NCBI RefSeq assembly: GCF_023195925.1
Contig: NZ_JALPRE010000003.1
Coordinates: 186,001-250,000, forward strand
DNA: 64,000 bases
Source of the DNA: Aquimarina acroporae
GTDB taxonomy: Bacteria; Bacteroidota; Bacteroidia; Flavobacteriales; Flavobacteriaceae
Direction of reading: 5' to 3'
Below, in pieces: positions 17,646 to 26,886 of this stretch. Within the stretch, counting starts at the first letter, position 1. Every line of letters begins with the position of its first letter. The translations under genes and the position numbers were made by a program. A model generated the notes under the pieces. It did not search any database. It saw only the letters and a program-made list of their open reading frames with translations, and had not been told where the DNA came from.

Positions 17646-19328
17646 ATGTCATCAACAGTAGTAACCAGTACGATCAAAAGCAACGGCAAGATCCTTCCAT
17701 TAGGATCGTATGAATTATTGTCTATAGATACGAGTAATGAGTTTAACAAAATACCGGTGGCAGAACTCAAATTATCAGACGGTTGTGTAGCGAATCAAAA
17801 GTTCACCACTTTAGAAAGTAATGCGTTTATACCAGGAGCGTTGATTGAGATTTTTATGCGCTATGAGGGAAATAACACGAATGAAACTAGGATTTTTGAG
17901 GGTGTAGTTATCAATCAGGAAATAGAACGCACGCAATATCAGTCTGTATTAACTATCGAGCTTTGTGATTCGAGTATACAAATGACCACGTTACGAAAAA
18001 ACAGAGTATTTAAGAATCAAACAGATAGTAATATTATAAAAGGTCTAATTGATACTTACGAAGATTCAAAGGTGGGAAAAATTCAAAGTACCTCTTTTAT
18101 GCACCCTCAGATGGTACAGTACTATGTTTCAGATTGGGATTTTATAGTGTCACGAGCAGAAGCTAATGGGCAATTAGTGAAAGTAGATAATGGAGTAGTA
18201 TCTGTTTCTTCCCCACAAATTGGAAGTACAGATCATACATTAACCTTTGGGATAGATTTAGCACATTTTGATTTAAAAATTAATAGTCGTCATCAATATG
18301 AAAAAGTACATTCATTTGGTTTGGAGACAAAAAAAGATCAATTAGAATTGAGTGTTCCTAAAAAAGGAAAAGAACAAGTACTTAATATTATTGATTATAA
18401 AACATCACAGTTATCTGAAGCTATAGGTGGCAAAGAAGCAAATTTGATACATGCAGTACCAACAGATCCATCAGAGTTACAGTCTTGGTCTGATGCACAG
18501 CTTGTAAAATCCAGACTCTCTCTAGTACAAGGAACGATTAGAATTAATGGGAATGGAAAAATACATGTAGGACAAACGCTAAAAATAGAAAATATAAGTC
18601 GGTTTGATGGAGAATATATCATCACAGGAGTTCGGCATGGGTTTATTATGGGGTCTGGTTGGTATACTTACATACAAATTGGGATGGATGCGAATTGGTT
18701 TAGTGCACAATCTGATATTATTAATACACCAGCTGCAGGATTATTACCAGGTATAAACGGATTGCAGCTAGGAACAGTTCTCGGAGATGTAGAAGATACT
18801 AATCACGGATTTCGAATCAAAGTGCATATCCCAGCCTTTCATGGAGAAACCAAAGCAGCAGAGGTTCTGGCTATGTATACCACCTTAGATGCGGGTATAG
18901 ATCATGGAGTCTTCTTTCCTCCAGAAAAAGGAGATCGTGTGGTAGTCGGATTTTTAAATGATGACCCAAGGCAAGCCATTATTTTAGGGGCTATGCACAG
19001 TAATAAAGCACCACATACTGTAAAGAAAAAGAACACATACAAAGGCATTTTTACCAAATCTAATTATCAATTACTGTTTGACGAAGAAAAAGAAACTGTA
19101 ACGCTATCTACAGCAGATGCTGATCAATCTAATGAGCAAATATTAGTCATTGATCAGAAAGAAAAGACAATCAGACTGGAGGATGCCCATGGTAATAGTA
19201 TTAAGATGGATAAGGATGGTATTAAAATTATAAGTGCTAAGGATTTTTTAATAGAGGCAGCAGGAAATTTTGATATCAGTTCAAAAGGAAAAGTAAAAGT
19301 AAAAGGAAAAAAGGTGGATTTAATATAA
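17646..19328 (+). CDS. eCIS VgrG-like spike protein (Afp8/Pvc8-like)
   Basis: 560 residues. Residues 1 to about 365 follow the gpD/gp27-like hub fold (FEGVVINQEIERTQYQSVLTIEL; NRVFKNQTDSNIIKGLID; QYYVSDWDFIVSRAEANGQL). Residues about 375-460 are the gp5/VgrG OB-fold (LGTVLGDVEDTNHGFRIKVHIP; VFFPPEKGDRVVVGFLNDDPRQAIILGAMHS). The last 80 residues are a short beta-helix (IRLEDAHGNSIKMDKDGIKI and KGKVKVKGKKVDLI) on which the PAAR-like tip sits. It pierces the target envelope. Starts 3 bases after the LysM gene and ends 5 bases before gp25. Confidence 0.95.
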   Translation: MSSTVVTSTIKSNGKILPLGSYELLSIDTSNEFNKIPVAELKLSDGCVANQKFTTLESNAFIPGALIEIFMRYEGNNTNETRIFEGVVINQEIERTQYQSVLTIELCDSSIQMTTLRKNRVFKNQTDSNIIKGLIDTYEDSKVGKIQSTSFMHPQMVQYYVSDWDFIVSRAEANGQLVKVDNGVVSVSSPQIGSTDHTLTFGIDLAHFDLKINSRHQYEKVHSFGLETKKDQLELSVPKKGKEQVLNIIDYKTSQLSEAIGGKEANLIHAVPTDPSELQSWSDAQLVKSRLSLVQGTIRINGNGKIHVGQTLKIENISRFDGEYIITGVRHGFIMGSGWYTYIQIGMDANWFSAQSDIINTPAAGLLPGINGLQLGTVLGDVEDTNHGFRIKVHIPAFHGETKAAEVLAMYTTLDAGIDHGVFFPPEKGDRVVVGFLNDDPRQAIILGAMHSNKAPHTVKKKNTYKGIFTKSNYQLLFDEEKETVTLSTADADQSNEQILVIDQKEKTIRLEDAHGNSIKMDKDGIKIISAKDFLIEAAGNFDISSKGKVKVKGKKVDLI

Positions 19329-19333
19329 GACAT

Positions 19334-19750
19334 ATGAATAATAAATTTTTAGGAAACGGTTGGTCATTTCCTCCTGCTTTTGGAGTTGGAGGAGCAGAAG
19401 TAGAGCTAACCTCAGGAGAAGAAGATATTAAACAAAGCCTTCAGATTTTATTGTCGACTTCTTTAAAAGAGCGGATGATGCATCCCGATTTTGGATGTGA
19501 CCTTACTCAGTTTTTATTTTCAGAATTAGATCAGCAATTAGCCAATGAACTTAGTAGTGTGGTATCTAGAGCTTTGTTAATATATGAATCTAGAATTGAA
19601 CTAGATGATGTATCGGTTACCGACATAGATCCTGAAAATGGGGTGTTACATATCAGTATTGAGTATGTAGTAAGAGCCACAAACAATCGATTTAATCTGA
19701 TATATCCATTTTATATTAATGAAGCTTCGGCAGTTGCATTTGACCTTTAA
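19334..19750 (+). CDS. eCIS baseplate wedge protein, GPW/gp25 family (Afp9/Pvc9-like)
   Basis: 138 residues. The gp25 signature is present: GEEDIKQSLQILLSTSLKERMMHPDFGCDL, with the EPR-like core replaced by HPDFG, then EISVVSRALLIYE-type helix and VLHISIEYVVRATNNRFNLIYPFYINE. gp25 joins the baseplate wedges to the first sheath ring and is needed to start sheath assembly. Starts 5 bases after the spike gene. Confidence 0.94.
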   Translation: MNNKFLGNGWSFPPAFGVGGAEVELTSGEEDIKQSLQILLSTSLKERMMHPDFGCDLTQFLFSELDQQLANELSSVVSRALLIYESRIELDDVSVTDIDPENGVLHISIEYVVRATNNRFNLIYPFYINEASAVAFDL

Positions 19751-19780
19751 TACACATAGTGAACTAAGTAAAAAAGAGAC

Positions 19781-20203
19781 ATGGATTTAATACTTATAGA
19801 TGGGGATCAGGTTAATTTTTTACCTGCTTTTGGAAATGCTGTTGTCAGTGTGCAACCTGGGAAGATAACCGCATCTGGAAAGACCACTATCAATGGTAAG
19901 AAAGTATGTATTGAAGGAGATGAATCAAAGGTAGAGGTTAAAAACTGTTCGTATGTAGCACCTCCTTTTGTGATTCCAGGTTTAGGAACATTGACAATAA
20001 AAGCGTTGGGTCCAGATCAACTAACGACCAAAAGTAAAAGTGGAAACAAAGGTATAATCGTAAAGGGGAGCGTTTTTATAGCAGAGTTTAAAGTTACATC
20101 TCCTGCAAAGCAACCACCTCCGGCAAATTCGCCAGATCCTTTGCCAATGTATCCGGGACAAGGAGAATTAGTTCCTTCAAATGTGAAAATTAAAGCTACT
20201 TAA
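19781..20203 (+). CDS. eCIS spike-tip protein, PAAR-like (Afp10/Pvc10-like)
   Basis: 140 residues. Beta-rich with Gly turns (DGDQVNFLPAFGNAVVSVQPG; SGKTTINGKKVCIEGDE; TLTIKALGPDQLTTKSKSGNKGIIVKGSVFIAEF), the pattern of the PAAR-like cone that sharpens the spike. The last 30 residues are a Pro-rich tail (PAKQPPPANSPDPLPMYPGQ) that could hang from the tip. Its place between gp25 and Afp11 is the standard one. Assignment rests on pattern plus place; the classical metal-binding Cys/His set of PAAR was not confirmed. Confidence 0.82.
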   Translation: MDLILIDGDQVNFLPAFGNAVVSVQPGKITASGKTTINGKKVCIEGDESKVEVKNCSYVAPPFVIPGLGTLTIKALGPDQLTTKSKSGNKGIIVKGSVFIAEFKVTSPAKQPPPANSPDPLPMYPGQGELVPSNVKIKAT

Positions 20204-20231
20204 AACCTATAAAGTAAAGTTGTAGAAAGTG

Positions 20232-23200
20232 ATGAATACTATTCAAAATTCAGATACCATACTCCTTAGAGATGGGACCAGTCAAAAAGATCGCAATTCT
20301 GATGCCTTGCATACAGATTATGTGGCTATCGAAGGACGAAGTATAGAAGAATTGGTTATAGAAGCACAGCGCTTAGCCAAAGAACTCCAATTTTTTGATG
20401 TACAAAATAAACCAACAGGTACTTGGGAGTCATTTCTGGTGGATGACCCGCATGTTTTTAATCAAAACTCACCAGAAGGTAGAAGAATACAACAAAAACA
20501 TTGGGCAAAGGAACTAGCAGCATATGTTGAAAACCCAGAATTGTTTTATAACAATGCCGAAAAGAAGGCGAAATTATCAAAACCCCACGTAGTGCTGTTC
20601 ATGACTTTCCTTAAGTTAATGAATCATATAAAATCTAAAATAAATAGGCTTACCCAAAAGCATCTTGATTTTTATTTCAGGCAAAGTTTAGGATTAAAAC
20701 CAAAAGAAGCCGTGCCAGATGTGGTAAATGTACTGTTAGAGTTAGAAGATAGTACCGAGTATTTTGAAATAAAAAAGGGAACAAAACTACAAGCTGGAGA
20801 AGATGAAGAAGGAAATGAACTCGAGTATATCACCAAGGAAGATACAGTAATAAGTAAAGCTAAAATAACACAATTAAAAAGTGTTTTTGTTGCAAAGGAA
20901 TCTTTGACCATTAAGAAGGTACATCAGGATAAAGCAAAAACAAAAGATACCGCTTTTGTAGATATGATTGAAATGGCTCTGGGGCACCCGAACCCTGGAG
21001 ATACACTTCCAGATTTTCCTGCAGAAAACATTGAAGATATTTTTCAATTAAACGAAGCCGTAAAAAAAGAAAATGCTGCTGCAATCGCTTATGTCAACAA
21101 AACTCTTTTTTTAGAAAGAGAACAATTTGATCTGATCTTTTTAAAGCATCAAGAAGAAAAAGAGGGAGTTCCGACAGATTGGAATCCGGTTTATAAATTG
21201 TTAAATCAGGCGTATACCAAAAAAAATATCCATCAAAGACAGGAAAATTTAAAGGAATTACACAATAACGAAGGATTCGATTTGATGCTAAAAAAAGTGT
21301 ATGGAAACCCCAATCCGGGAGATACATTACCTCTATACAAAGGCGAAACTGCATCTTTAGAAAAAGTGTTCGAAGATTTACAAGCCATAGATAATAGTGC
21401 AGAACAAGCTCTAGAATATGTTGAGGTTGAGTTGTTGTTAAGAAAACAAGACTTTATCCATGTCATGCAAACTCATGAGAATACTACAGCTTCTGACGAA
21501 GATAAAAACAAGGTATATCGTATTTTAGAATTTTCAGAAAGACAGCTACGTTCAGTGGAGATTCCTGCTCCAGAAATTGAACTATTATCTGATATTTATG
21601 ATACTCCCAATTCCAAAGATTTTCTTTTTAGCCAATATGATGAAGAATCTGAAAGTAAAAGGTTTAAAACCTTTGGCAACAGAAAATCTTCGATCGCAGA
21701 TCATTCTTTGAAACCATCGGAAATTGGTTTTGCGATTGGAGCACCTGTTTTATTGCTTAAAGATGGAAAACGTACTATTGAAGTTCTCCTAGATTTGAAT
21801 CTGAACAAGCAAAAAATTAAAGATCTACAATCTGTTTTTGATAAAAATATCCCTTTTCAAACGTATTTAAGTAGTGAAGAACAATGGTTTACTACGGATA
21901 ATATACAATACTCCTTAGGGAATTATGTGGGAGTTGCATCAGAAACTAATATAGATATTGAAATAAAGGATCAAACTATTACAAGCACTGATACAACAAG
22001 TTTTAGTATCACAGATATTGGAGATTATATAATAGATAAGACCCAGAAAATTTATGAAATTATAGGCCTTAACGATGTTAAAGTTGTAGAGGTTCAAGAA
22101 GTAGGTTTTGTAGAAACTCCTATAAAGAATGTTCAGAGATATGCTAAGGATCAAGTATATCTAAATGCTTTAAAAATTAAGATACAGCTTCAAGATAATG
22201 AACTGCCAGTTACAGTATTCCAGTCCCCTTCTTCACGTTTTATAACATATGATCAACCCACCCTAGTATGTACTTTAAACTCTTCTCCAGAAGAGCACAA
22301 TGGTCAACACCATATGCGAAGTAACTATAGGCATTTAGTGAATTTAGCATTACAAAAAGTTCATATTCGAGTAGATGTTCAGCAGATGCAGCATAACATT
22401 ATAGAGAATGATCAAGGTGTAATAGATACAAATAAACCTTTTGAACCTTTTGGTTTTCAACCTGAAATTGGAACAAGTTTTTATATTGCCAATGAAGAAA
22501 TATCTCAAAAGCAATTACAAGATTTACAATTACATTTAGAGTGGAGCAAACTTCCAAAATCCCTAGTAGATCATTACAAAAATTATTGGTTGATTCAAGC
22601 AGATCGTACCGAAGAGGAACTCGCTGCATTAAATGAAGAAGAACTTGCCGAACTTATTGATCAGAAGTTAGGGTTTGATGCTGCTATTATTGAAGATGAT
22701 CATGATTTTAAAGCTGATATTTTTTTACAAGATCGCAATGCAGAGTTACTACTTTCTGAAAAAATTGAAGATGAAACTGGTAACAAAATTACAAAAGGAT
22801 TTCCGCTTTTTGATCAGGAGAATATTATATCGATCAACAATATACCGTCCAGAATAAAAGAGACAAACCCAGATTATAAATATAAGGAACGGTTTGGAAT
22901 ACAAACCGATGAAGATGAAGCATTACTTTGGGATCGGTATTTTAGAGTAGAACTAACCCCTATAAACTTTCAGCATGCGATATTTAATAGTCTGTCGTTA
23001 CAACAAGCAATATCGGAAAAGGCAGAAATAAAAAAACTTAAGATCAATCCGCCTTATCAACCAAAGATAAAAAGCCTTGGAGTTTCATATACGGCTTGTG
23101 AAAATATCACGACAGATATTGGAAATAGCGATAATGCAAATAAAATTTTTCATTTACACCCTTTCGGCTATGAATCTATACAGCCTGGAAACCAAACCAC

Positions 23201-24431
23201 ATTGATTCCGGTATACAAAGATGAAGGTTCATTATATCTGGGAATAGAGCAATTAGATACACCACAAATATTATCGATTTTGTTTCAAATGGCCGAAGGT
23301 AGTGCAGATCCCGAGGTAGAAAAACCTGTTTTGAAATGGAGTTATCTTCATAATAACGAATGGGTAGAATTAGCACCTTCCGATCTATTGCAAGATAGGA
23401 CCAATGGACTCGTTAATACCGGAATTGTAAAAATAAGAATACCAGAAGATGCGATTCAAGGAGGTACTATAATGCCATCAAATTTGCATTGGATTAAGAT
23501 TTGTGCCTTTAGAAATATTGAAGGAGTGTCTGATACTATTGATATATGCACTCAGGTTATTAGTGCTACCCTTGCTAATAAAACAGTGGCACCAGCACAT
23601 TTTGAGAATCCTTTACCAATAGACACTATTACAGAAGAGCTAAATCAGATACCTGGGGTTGTAAAAATTACACAACCATTTACTTCTAGTAAGGGAAAAT
23701 CAAAAGAAAAGGGAGAGGCTTTATACAAACGAATCAGTGAACGACTAAGACATAAAAACCGAGCATTGACAATGTGGGATTATGAGCATATGATATTAAA
23801 TCAATTTCCTCAAATCTATAAAGTAAAATGCCTTCCATCTCCTGATTGCATAGGAGGAGTATCTGTAATTGTTGTTCCCGATATAAAAGGAAAATTACCA
23901 TTTAATCCTTTTGCTCCAAAAGTAGGAGCAGATACACTTTTTGAGATAAATTCTTATATAGAACAACTTGCTCCTACTTATGCAGAAGTATTGGTTTCGA
24001 ATCCTCGTTATTTACAAGTTTCTACAGAATGTATTGTGAAATTTTATCCCGGATATGATGAGGTCTTTTACAAAAACAAGTTAATAGAAGAAATCAAACG
24101 ATTCATGTCACCTTGGGCATATGGAGAAGATAGTGATATTCAAATCGGAGGATCACTTCATGCCAGTGTGATTATCAATTTCATTGCAGAAAGACCTTAT
24201 ATAGATTATGTAGCAAATCTCAAATTATTTCAGAGTGAAGACGGAAAGACGTTTACCGATGTACGAAGTTTAAATAATGGAAAATCTATAGTAACTCCAT
24301 CAAAACCAGATATGATCATGGTGGCGGCTCAACTGCATGAAGTCTATGTGGTAAACGAAAATGGGTTTGAAGAGGACAGCTTTGAGGGAATTAATTATAT
24401 GGAAATAAATAAAGACTTCATTGTAAAATAG
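20232..24431 (+). CDS. eCIS large baseplate wedge protein (Afp11/Pvc11-like, gp6/J family) with internal repeats
   Basis: 1399 residues from the ATG (a GTG one codon upstream at 20229 is also possible). N-terminus (RSIEELVIEAQRLAKELQFFD, then RQSLGLKPKEAVPDVVNVLLELE) and C-terminal third (GEALYKRISERLRHKNRALTMWDYEHMILNQFPQIYKVKCLP; PTYAEVLVSNPRYLQVSTECIVKF; ISPWAYGEDSDI-like region) match Afp11. Wedge dimers of Afp11 with Afp12 form the baseplate ring. It is well above the usual Afp11 size; part of the excess is two tandem copies of about 107 residues (GHPNPGDTLP at 251 and GNPNPGDTLP at 358) plus a partial third (DTPNSKDFLF). Such additions could form an outer cage around the baseplate, which is inference. 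Confidence 0.9.
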   Translation: MNTIQNSDTILLRDGTSQKDRNSDALHTDYVAIEGRSIEELVIEAQRLAKELQFFDVQNKPTGTWESFLVDDPHVFNQNSPEGRRIQQKHWAKELAAYVENPELFYNNAEKKAKLSKPHVVLFMTFLKLMNHIKSKINRLTQKHLDFYFRQSLGLKPKEAVPDVVNVLLELEDSTEYFEIKKGTKLQAGEDEEGNELEYITKEDTVISKAKITQLKSVFVAKESLTIKKVHQDKAKTKDTAFVDMIEMALGHPNPGDTLPDFPAENIEDIFQLNEAVKKENAAAIAYVNKTLFLEREQFDLIFLKHQEEKEGVPTDWNPVYKLLNQAYTKKNIHQRQENLKELHNNEGFDLMLKKVYGNPNPGDTLPLYKGETASLEKVFEDLQAIDNSAEQALEYVEVELLLRKQDFIHVMQTHENTTASDEDKNKVYRILEFSERQLRSVEIPAPEIELLSDIYDTPNSKDFLFSQYDEESESKRFKTFGNRKSSIADHSLKPSEIGFAIGAPVLLLKDGKRTIEVLLDLNLNKQKIKDLQSVFDKNIPFQTYLSSEEQWFTTDNIQYSLGNYVGVASETNIDIEIKDQTITSTDTTSFSITDIGDYIIDKTQKIYEIIGLNDVKVVEVQEVGFVETPIKNVQRYAKDQVYLNALKIKIQLQDNELPVTVFQSPSSRFITYDQPTLVCTLNSSPEEHNGQHHMRSNYRHLVNLALQKVHIRVDVQQMQHNIIENDQGVIDTNKPFEPFGFQPEIGTSFYIANEEISQKQLQDLQLHLEWSKLPKSLVDHYKNYWLIQADRTEEELAALNEEELAELIDQKLGFDAAIIEDDHDFKADIFLQDRNAELLLSEKIEDETGNKITKGFPLFDQENIISINNIPSRIKETNPDYKYKERFGIQTDEDEALLWDRYFRVELTPINFQHAIFNSLSLQQAISEKAEIKKLKINPPYQPKIKSLGVSYTACENITTDIGNSDNANKIFHLHPFGYESIQPGNQTTLIPVYKDEGSLYLGIEQLDTPQILSILFQMAEGSADPEVEKPVLKWSYLHNNEWVELAPSDLLQDRTNGLVNTGIVKIRIPEDAIQGGTIMPSNLHWIKICAFRNIEGVSDTIDICTQVISATLANKTVAPAHFENPLPIDTITEELNQIPGVVKITQPFTSSKGKSKEKGEALYKRISERLRHKNRALTMWDYEHMILNQFPQIYKVKCLPSPDCIGGVSVIVVPDIKGKLPFNPFAPKVGADTLFEINSYIEQLAPTYAEVLVSNPRYLQVSTECIVKFYPGYDEVFYKNKLIEEIKRFMSPWAYGEDSDIQIGGSLHASVIINFIAERPYIDYVANLKLFQSEDGKTFTDVRSLNNGKSIVTPSKPDMIMVAAQLHEVYVVNENGFEEDSFEGINYMEINKDFIVK

Positions 24432-24465
24432 AATCTTAAGAATGAAGTAATAAAAAAACAGCCTT

Positions 24466-25650
24466 ATGGAAATTAATAAAAGAAACCGAACAGAACTCAA
24501 AGAATACTTTAAGATTAATGATAAACCTAGTCAGGAAGAGTTTGCAGATTTTATAGAAGCAGGTCTCAATCAAGCAGAAGATGGAATTGCAAAAGTGCAA
24601 GGGAATCCCTTGTCTATACAGGCAAATGGAGAACGGATAGGTACTCAAGAGATAGTTGATCTGTATGAAAATTTCTCTGATGATAATCCACAATGGTCGA
24701 TCAATTTGAACCCACGAGTAAATGCCGAAGAACCATCGAGTAATCAACCAGGGTTTAATATCAAAGATGCCACAGGGCAAAGCCGATTGTTTATCAAATC
24801 TGGAGAAGGTGCCGTTGGAATTGGAACCATAGAACCTATTGCACCTTTAACGATAAAAGGAAATAAAATATTGGATAAACCAATCGGAGCTATGCAAATT
24901 ACCGAAGATAGTATTCTGTTTGGTGGTAAAAATACTAATGAACATAAGGATTCTTCAAAAATCGAAGTTGGTACGACTACACTTAGGATATTTGGAAAAT
25001 CAAGTAATAACGACCCAACTACAAGAAAAGTAGATATCCTTGCTGAAGGAGGAGCTCGTATTCAGGGAACAGTATCGGTAGAAGGTGATATTACTGCAAA
25101 GAACTTAAAGGCAGAGAATATCTCTTCTAGCGTGGATTTAGATAAAGAAAGCGCTAGCCATGAAAGAATCCCAACCCAAATGGCCGTAAAAACCTATGTA
25201 GATACACGTATGCCAAAAGGAGTGATTGTAATGTGGTCGGGAAATAGCAGTAGTATTCCTGTAGGATGGGTATTGTGTGATGGTAAACAAGGTACTCCAG
25301 ATTTATCGGGGAGGTTTGTCGTTGGTTTCGATAAAGAAAATCCACAATATCAAATTGGGGAAACAGGTGGAAAAGAGCAAATAACGCTTACAACTAACCA
25401 ATTGCCCTCTCATAGTCACTCTGGCACTACGAAAGAAGCAGGGAATCATACTCATAATTTTACGGGTGCTGCTAAAAGAGGAGATGGATCAGGAACCGGA
25501 AGTTCTAATGACTATTATAAGGCATTTAACAGAACGACACAAGCTGCCGGTAATCATAAGCACTCTTTTGATACCAATAAGACTGGAGGAAATCAACCGC
25601 ATGAAAATCGTCCTCCTTATTTCGCATTGGCATATATCATGAAATTATAA
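24466..25650 (+). CDS. eCIS tail fibre protein 1, phage tail-collar domain
   Basis: 394 residues. N-terminal attachment part (residues 1 to about 125, shared with the next gene), a variable shaft (about 125-240, containing HERIPTQMAVKTYVDTRMP), then a phage tail-collar domain (IVMWSGNSSSIPVGWVLCDG, TPDLSGRFVVGFD). It ends with HxH motifs (SHSH, NHTH, NHKH) and the conserved ENRPPYFALAYIMKL. HxH motifs hold metal ions in trimeric phage fibres. The protein probably recognises the target surface, taking the place of Afp13. The two fibre genes lie between the Afp11 and Afp12 genes, which is an unusual site. Confidence 0.88.
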   Translation: MEINKRNRTELKEYFKINDKPSQEEFADFIEAGLNQAEDGIAKVQGNPLSIQANGERIGTQEIVDLYENFSDDNPQWSINLNPRVNAEEPSSNQPGFNIKDATGQSRLFIKSGEGAVGIGTIEPIAPLTIKGNKILDKPIGAMQITEDSILFGGKNTNEHKDSSKIEVGTTTLRIFGKSSNNDPTTRKVDILAEGGARIQGTVSVEGDITAKNLKAENISSSVDLDKESASHERIPTQMAVKTYVDTRMPKGVIVMWSGNSSSIPVGWVLCDGKQGTPDLSGRFVVGFDKENPQYQIGETGGKEQITLTTNQLPSHSHSGTTKEAGNHTHNFTGAAKRGDGSGTGSSNDYYKAFNRTTQAAGNHKHSFDTNKTGGNQPHENRPPYFALAYIMKL

Positions 25651-25706
25651 GTGAATAGAAAAAATCTAAGTGATTTAAAAAGTGAATATCCTAATAATGA
25701 GAAGAC

Positions 25707-26819
25707 GTGGAAATTAATAAGAAAAACAGAACAGAACTTAAAGAGTACTTTAAAATTAATGATAAACCCACCCAGGAGGAATTTGCAGATTTTATAGAGG
25801 CGGGATTGAACCAGGCAGAAGATGGAATTGCAAAGTTGCAAGGAAATCCATTGTCTATACAAGCAGATGGAGAACGAGTAGGCACACAAGAGGTGTTAGA
25901 TCTATATGAGAGCTTTACCGATGATAATCCACAGTGGTCTGTCAACCTAAATCCTAGAGTGAATTCCGAAGAACCATCGAGTAATCAACCTGGATTTAAT
26001 ATTAAAGATGCTACTGGTCAGAGTAAATTGTTCATTAAATCTGGAGAAGGTAAGGTGGGTATAGGAACCATAGAACCTAACTCCAAATTAACAGTAGAAG
26101 GAAACGATGCATCTCCACTAGTATCAATAATTGATAGTACGAGTACTCCTACTACTATTTTTAAAGTTTCTAAAAAAGAAGGAGTTTCTGTAAAAGGTAT
26201 GTTGCAAGTAGAGGGAAACTTAAAAGCATCCAATATTTCCGATAACGAAGAACTAGATAACACAGCTACCAGTCATGATAAACTCGCCACACAAAAAGCG
26301 GTAAAAACTTATGTGGATACACGTTTACCAAAAGGATTAATTTCTATGTGGTCTGGTGAAGATATTCCAAAAGGATGGGTGTTGTGTGATGGAAATAATA
26401 ACACTCCAGATTTATCGGGGAGATTTATTGTAGGGATGGATAAAAATAATCCAGAGTATCAAACCGGAAATACGGGAGGAAAAAAAGAAGTAACTCTTAC
26501 CTCGGCAGAAATGCCTTCTCATACGCATTTAGATAAAGGTCACAAACACAACATTGCAGATCCTGGTCATAACCATAATGACGGCTCTTTTGATAGGTTA
26601 CTTAAACACTCTCAGCCAGGGGAGCGAGTCACTCCTAATGGAGTAGATTCTGGGAATAGTGGAAAAGAACCTAATGTTTTGGTGTCCAAAAAAATAAAAC
26701 CTATCAAAACAGGTGTTTCTATTAATATAGCTAAAGCAAATTTAGAATCAACAGGGGGTAATCAACCTCATGAGAACCGTCCTCCATATTTTGTATTAGC
26801 ATACATTATGAAATTATAA
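25707..26819 (+). CDS. eCIS tail fibre protein 2, phage tail-collar domain (paralogue)
   Basis: 370 residues from a GTG start, chosen because the product then begins exactly like fibre 1 (MEINK-NRTELKEYFKINDKP). The first 125 residues differ at only about 15 positions from fibre 1, then the shaft diverges completely (TVEGNDASPLVSIID and on). The collar domain returns (LISMWSGEDIPKGWVLCDG, TPDLSGRFIVGMD) with other HxH motifs (SHTH, GHKH, GHNH) and the same C-terminus. So the particle carries one shared anchor with two different receptor-binding ends, either mixed or alternative. Gap 56 bases to fibre 1. Confidence 0.87.
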   Translation: MEINKKNRTELKEYFKINDKPTQEEFADFIEAGLNQAEDGIAKLQGNPLSIQADGERVGTQEVLDLYESFTDDNPQWSVNLNPRVNSEEPSSNQPGFNIKDATGQSKLFIKSGEGKVGIGTIEPNSKLTVEGNDASPLVSIIDSTSTPTTIFKVSKKEGVSVKGMLQVEGNLKASNISDNEELDNTATSHDKLATQKAVKTYVDTRLPKGLISMWSGEDIPKGWVLCDGNNNTPDLSGRFIVGMDKNNPEYQTGNTGGKKEVTLTSAEMPSHTHLDKGHKHNIADPGHNHNDGSFDRLLKHSQPGERVTPNGVDSGNSGKEPNVLVSKKIKPIKTGVSINIAKANLESTGGNQPHENRPPYFVLAYIMKL

Positions 26820-26886
26820 CTCTTTCAATATTGATATAAAGAAACGCATACCATAGAATGTACTAAAAACACGAATTACTTTTACA

